Below are positions 62,501 through 64,000 of a DNA stretch of 64,000 nucleotides, piece by piece (the stretch's first letter is position 1; each line of letters opens with the position of its first letter). The position numbers were made by a program, and so were the translations under genes. Under the pieces are notes generated by a model. It did not search any database, had not been told where the DNA came from, and worked only from the letters and a program-made list of their open reading frames with translations. Source of the stretch: Nyssa sinensis (lineage: Eukaryota > Streptophyta > Magnoliopsida > Cornales > Nyssaceae); contig CM018051.1 of assembly GCA_008638375.1 (NCBI GenBank), positions 6,675,835-6,739,834 on the forward strand, given 5' to 3'.

Positions 62501-63724
62501 ACTAAAAATTTGTAAGTGTAACTGATGCAGAACAAATATAGTATCATAAAAATTAAAAAATAAGGATATTTATTTCAAGACTTGTTTTGTTTATTTAGTT
62601 TTTAATTTTAATTTATTCATAATTTTTCTAGTTTTCTAGTTTTATTAAGATTAATATAAAAATTAGTAACTTTTATTCGAATTAGTAGTCTTTCTTATAT
62701 TATGATTAGTATAAAAATAAAAGTTTTGATTTACTAGTCAAAATATAATATTCTAACTCTATAAATATCATGTAATATGTCTTTATCATTAAGTTTTTTA
62801 TCAATACAATATTAATTACAAATTTTAAGAAATTTGCTTTCTTTTTAAATTGACTGTTTTTGTTTGGGTTGAGAATTTTTCGTTTTTGTATATTAACATT
62901 AGTCGTATTCATTGTTCGTATTTTTGTATCGCATTAATAACAATATATATATATATATATATATATTAACATCCTCTACATTGGGTAACCCCAGCAATCC
63001 TTCAATTTCTCAAAATCGACCTTTCTTCTAGCTAATTTTTATTTTTTGAAAGGTATTTATGTCTTTACGATCAGCATAAACATATATGTTTAAATATTAT
63101 AACAAGTATTAATGCTTATTGTAAATGCTATAAACAATCATTAATATAAGGGTATAAAATATCTATAGTAGTTGAAAAGACATGAATGTCCCTAAGAAAA
63201 TAAAATAGTCATCAAAAAGAGGGTCATTTTTAAAAATTAAAAAATAAAGAGATTGTTAGAATCATCCTATGGGCAGTTAGTAATTCCCAATAAATATAAA
63301 TATATATATACACACACACACACACTCTTGTTAAATGGCTTGCTGTTATGTTCCTTTTAAAATATGTTTAGGCCCATCTTGTTTTAAAACTTTGGGCCAC
63401 AGAACAGGGGTTTTGCTTGTCCATGAGTATGTTAAGGAGGTGTATGTAGCATGTACTCCTGAGAAGTATAGTAGCAAAACGTATTTCGTCGTATATTCAG
63501 CTTTTGGGTACATTTAAAACCTCAGATGTCAAAAAGTCAGCACACGGAAATCAGGAATATTCTCGTACCTGCCACGTCCATCCGCCCAGGCCGTGCGGAT
63601 CTGATTCATCGGCCAGATCAAAACACGTGGCATTTCCACTGTAGTTATAATAGATGTTGGCCGCACCGTACAACTTTGCAAATGTATCATTTCCAACCGT
63701 TGGATTGTCAATTGCCTTGCACAT
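59537..63724 (-). CDS. S28-5: serine carboxypeptidase S28, 3' half (exons 6-10), truncated by the window edge
   Basis: Exons on the minus strand: 63724-63569, 60378-60223, 60102-60023, 59931-59882, 59673-59537. All have lengths and phases identical to S28-3 and intact GT-AG ends. The encoded parts include [15 protein letters not shown], the disulfide-region [21 protein letters not shown] with the catalytic Asp, and GAHHVDLR with the catalytic His. Differences from S28-3 are few, for example AKKG for AKEG just before GAHH and IIAIVAK for IVAIVAK. Exon 5 would be expected near 64.37 kb by comparison with S28-3, so the Ser-bearing exon lies outside the window. No lesion is visible; whether the whole gene is intact cannot be told. 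It is the duplicate partner of S28-3. Confidence 0.9.
59968..60005. repeat. GA/CA microsatellite in S28-5 intron 8
   Basis: A (GA)n then (CA)n tract at the site that holds a 62-bp pure GA tract in S28-3, showing fast turnover since the duplication. Confidence 0.85.
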
Positions 63725-64000
63725 CTGCACAAAAATATACCCATTTTATATTTTAAAAGTCAAGAGACACTTTCTATGTATAAGAAATAAATTTCAATTA
63801 ACAAATAAAAAATATATTTTTAACATCTAAAGAAATTTATATGTTGATTTTTAAAAAACATAGCAAGTCAAGTAAAAATGAATAAAATTATAAAGAAAGT
63901 GTATATAATTATTTTCAAAAAATAAAAATAAATTTTTATTTTTGATATAATTTTTAAATTTTTATTTTTTTTATCTTTTTTTTTTTAAATAGATTTATCT

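Larger units (their letters stand above)
53255..64000. repeat. Second copy of the two-gene segmental duplication (S28-4 and S28-5)
   Basis: Counterpart of about 34680-48730. Colinear blocks include exons 7-9 and introns 7-8 of S28-2 (now S28-4), exons 1-2 of S28-2, the spacer, and exons 6-10 of S28-3 (now S28-5). New insertions and one large deletion set it apart. It continues past the right edge. Confidence 0.85.

Overview
This is AT-rich nuclear DNA from a flowering plant, most likely a eudicot. The evidence is split genes with GT-AG introns, TA and GA microsatellites, MITE, SINE, TRIM and solo-LTR debris, and two recognisable plant gene families. The species cannot be told from the sequence. 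All recognised genes lie on the minus strand. No tRNA, rRNA or CRISPR array was seen.

Layout: 1-5737 is intergenic. At 5738-8710 there is a complete three-exon B3-domain transcription-factor gene of the NGATHA-like (NGAL: ABS2/SOD7/DPA4) type with a C-terminal RLFGV repression motif. At 8711-19914 there is a long gene-poor stretch with one clean solo LTR (17865-18473). From 19915 to the right edge there is a head-to-tail array of five copies of a secreted/vacuolar serine carboxypeptidase of peptidase family S28 (lysosomal Pro-X carboxypeptidase-like). Intact members have the same ten-exon structure, which I rebuilt exon by exon from splice sites and phase.

Array members, left to right: S28-1 (19915-27600) is intact, 504 aa. 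S28-2 (34294-42106) has all exons and the catalytic triad, but a +1 frameshift in the last exon gives a changed, longer C-terminus (530 aa). S28-3 (43982-51849) is intact, 507 aa. S28-4 (53299-57525) is a pseudogene: start codon lost, frameshifted, exon 2 split by a solo LTR, exons 3-6 deleted, exon 9 clipped and exon 10 absent. S28-5 (59537-63724) shows intact exons 6-10, and its 5' half lies beyond the window.

The array grew in steps. About 53.26-64 kb is a second copy of about 34.68-48.7 kb, so S28-4 derives from S28-2 and S28-5 from S28-3. The left breakpoint falls in intron 9 of S28-2, so S28-4 arrived already lacking the exon with the catalytic histidine. The loss of exons 3-6 is best explained by recombination between two related foldback (MITE-like) elements in introns 2 and 6. 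The most interesting content is this record of gene-cluster growth and decay, and the CT microsatellites that start inside the 5' splice site of exon 3. I found no sign of an unknown multi-gene system.
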